Source: a virus. From it: a stretch of DNA of 21,320 nucleotides. A model generated the notes under the pieces. The model was not told where the DNA came from and did not search any database. It saw nothing but the letters and a program-made list of their open reading frames with translations. A program made the position numbers and the translations under genes. The stretch is from the IMG/VR virus record IMGVR_UViG_3300028571_000146, positions 1-21,320 of that record; one strand, written 5' to 3'. Numbering within the stretch: the first letter of the stretch is position 1; each line of letters starts with the position of its first letter. Of this stretch, positions 20,118 to 21,320 are shown piece by piece.

Positions 20118-20408
20118 TTAGGCTTGGGGGGTATCTATGCCCCTATCGCTTAACGCATTTATGAGTTTTTCTTTAAATTCTGCAACATTATCTTTAGGTT
20201 GCAGACTTGCAACAACACTTCTTGCCACTCTATCTGCAAGTAATTGACTTTCAATATCAGAGACTAACTCTCGACTTGTTTGATAAATATCAAAGGTTGT
20301 GGCTTTACGTTGAACAACCTCACTTGGCTCAATAATTTCAGTAAATATTGTGCCATCTAATCTAATACCTACAGTGTAAGCAGTTTGAACCACATTATCT
20401 TCGGCCAT
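20118..20408 (-). CDS. Conserved hypothetical phage protein
   Basis: A 96-residue protein: an N-terminal beta part (VVQTAYTVGIRLDGTIFTEI) and a helical C-terminal part. The frame is open upstream to 20462, but the ATG at 20408 overlaps the preceding stop (TAATG) and has GGGG at good spacing, so it is preferred. No catalytic motif is seen. Function unknown. Confidence 0.72.
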   Translation of the reverse strand: MAEDNVVQTAYTVGIRLDGTIFTEIIEPSEVVQRKATTFDIYQTSRELVSDIESQLLADRVARSVVASLQPKDNVAEFKEKLINALSDRGIDTPQA

Positions 20409-20953
20409 TATAACCCCATCAACTTTCTTTTTCTTTGTGCTACGGATATTGCTACAGGACAAAAGTCACAAAGATAAGTCTTTGGCCCAGCAGATTCTTC
20501 ATATTTTTCCATGCCCTCTGCTCTACGTTCTTTTATAGTTTTAGGAACTAGCATCTTGTCTTTTATATGCCAATCAGAACAACCATCTTTAGGCTTATTA
20601 TGTTGACGATAGCACGTCATAGCGTCTTCCATAAAGGTAGAACGTGAATCATAAAAGGTATCATCTACCTCTGCAATACCCGCAGATCCTCCGCCTTTTA
20701 TTTGACGAATAATTTCTTTTTTAGACTCTGTTTTAGCCCAGGCTTTTAAAGGTAATACAAATAGTTTACCTTTATGAGGTTCTCCAGAAGGAAATACATG
20801 TTGTTCACATGCAATTTCTAATAAGTAATCTTTTTCAGGTGCACCTTCATAAGGAGGTAATTCTTCTAAAGTTTGACATACAAGACAGAACAACAATCTA
20901 AATTGAGGTTCGTTGGTTTGTTTTTTCTCGCCAAGAATTGGAATGTTACTCAT
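20408..20953 (-). CDS. Cys-rich conserved actinophage-type protein
   Basis: A 181-residue protein with several metal-binding-like Cys/His sites: C23-x2-C26 (FCLVCQ), C49 with H52, C114, C125, and C162-x2-C165 (LCDFCP). The central part KEIIRQIKGGGSAGIAEVDD is basic and Gly-rich. The sequence type is familiar to me from actinobacteriophage genomes as a protein of unknown function (memory, not a search). AAGGGAG lies 5 nt before the ATG. It opens a tight series of genes that ends at nrdJ. Confidence 0.78.
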   Translation of the reverse strand: MSNIPILGEKKQTNEPQFRLLFCLVCQTLEELPPYEGAPEKDYLLEIACEQHVFPSGEPHKGKLFVLPLKAWAKTESKKEIIRQIKGGGSAGIAEVDDTFYDSRSTFMEDAMTCYRQHNKPKDGCSDWHIKDKMLVPKTIKERRAEGMEKYEESAGPKTYLCDFCPVAISVAQRKRKLMGL

Positions 20954-20989
20954 TATGCTCCCTTTAGTAATCCGTGTAGCCTAGCGTAC

Positions 20990-21166
20990 TTAAGCGGCTA
21001 AGGCTATTTTACGATGTCCTTGATCATGACCTAAACGATCTATTCTTTTAATTGAGTATCCACAACAAGATTTACCCTTGTTTACGTTTGACTTTGGGCG
21101 TTTCTTACTTGCTTTACCACACTTGCGGGCGTCGTTACGACCCCCACCACTCTTACTTCTCGCCAA
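20990..21166 (-). CDS. Small basic protein, start uncertain
   Basis: About 58 residues, very basic, beginning around ARSKSGGGRNDARKCGKASK and including a CC pair (KSCCGYS). The frame is open up to 21223, but that part overlaps the upstream gene. A TTG at 21166 is the nearest candidate start and has no good ribosome-binding site. The frame is +1 relative to the upstream gene and overlaps its end by 14 nt, so a frameshift extension of that protein is another explanation. Not recognised. Confidence 0.45.
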   Translation of the reverse strand: MARSKSGGGRNDARKCGKASKKRPKSNVNKGKSCCGYSIKRIDRLGHDQGHRKIALAA

Positions 21167-21320
21167 GAGGTAGGCCGTATTGTGGATCTTTAGCCATATC
21201 ATGACCACTCTGGAAATGCTCATTTAGTGCACGTTTTACAATACCCTGATGTTTAGATGTAGTTCGTGAATATTTAGAAGAAGATTGTTCCCAACCAGCA
21301 TCGCCATGCCAAGCAATTGG
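21153..21320 (-). CDS. C-terminal part of a phage protein, N-terminus beyond window
   Basis: The last 55 residues of a gene that enters from the right edge. It ends GHDMAKDPQYGLPLGEK before a TAA. The visible part is polar and His/Ser/Lys-rich, with no motif I recognise. Function unknown. Confidence 0.65.
   Translation of the reverse strand, partial: PIAWHGDAGWEQSSSKYSRTTSKHQGIVKRALNEHFQSGHDMAKDPQYGLPLGEK

Overview
The window looks like part of a temperate bacteriophage (or closely related integrated/plasmid-like element) of an AT-rich actinobacterium. The reasons are a WhiB-type iron-sulfur transcription factor, a tyrosine integrase with an excisionase-like HTH gene, a secreted lysozyme-like protein, two HNH endonucleases, a B12-dependent ribonucleotide reductase, and dense runs of very small, tightly overlapping genes. 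A freshwater (Nanopelagicales-like) host would fit the base composition and gene set, but that is inference. No tRNA, rRNA, CRISPR array or insertion sequence was recognised.

Layout. (1) 1-3123, minus strand: a block of small genes (His-rich proteins, zinc-ribbon microproteins, a two-TM peptide, an HNH endonuclease, a GNAT acetyltransferase). Several are preceded by a repeated octamer (CAGTAGCC, minus strand) 14-23 nt before the start codon. (2) 3124-4421: a 1.3-kb essentially non-coding divergent region full of direct and inverted repeats, a candidate origin and control region. (3) 4422-12345, plus strand: a long compact operon with a MoxR-type AAA+ ATPase, a partner protein carrying an HExxH motif and a VWA domain, an HNH endonuclease, zinc-ribbon and HTH microproteins, WhiB, an excisionase-like protein and a conserved phage protein. 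It contains an apparent structured RNA at 10118-10254 and ends at a clear intrinsic terminator (12440-12476). (4) 12475-14938, plus strand: a consensus-like promoter with an overlapping palindromic operator, then integrase, a secreted lysozyme-like protein and a small Cys protein. An AGC-rich repeat has spread through this part. (5) 14965-21320, minus strand: class II ribonucleotide reductase, a probable TIM-barrel/Cys-cluster protein, a HAD-like protein lacking its usual nucleophile, a Pol-beta-type nucleotidyltransferase, and smaller conserved or unrecognised genes.

How it may work together. The divergent region probably separates a leftward minus-strand programme from the rightward early/regulatory operon. 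The AAA+ and HExxH-VWA pair is the most distinctive unit of that operon. The integrase, the HTH protein at 11320 and the operator at 12488-12528 are the visible lysogeny parts. The ribonucleotide reductase would supply dNTPs for replication if the host provides adenosylcobalamin. The nucleotidyltransferase, HAD-like and TIM-barrel genes are contiguous and probably co-translated; their joint role is unknown. The structured RNA, the CAGTAGCC element family and this three-gene set are the best candidates for something undescribed.
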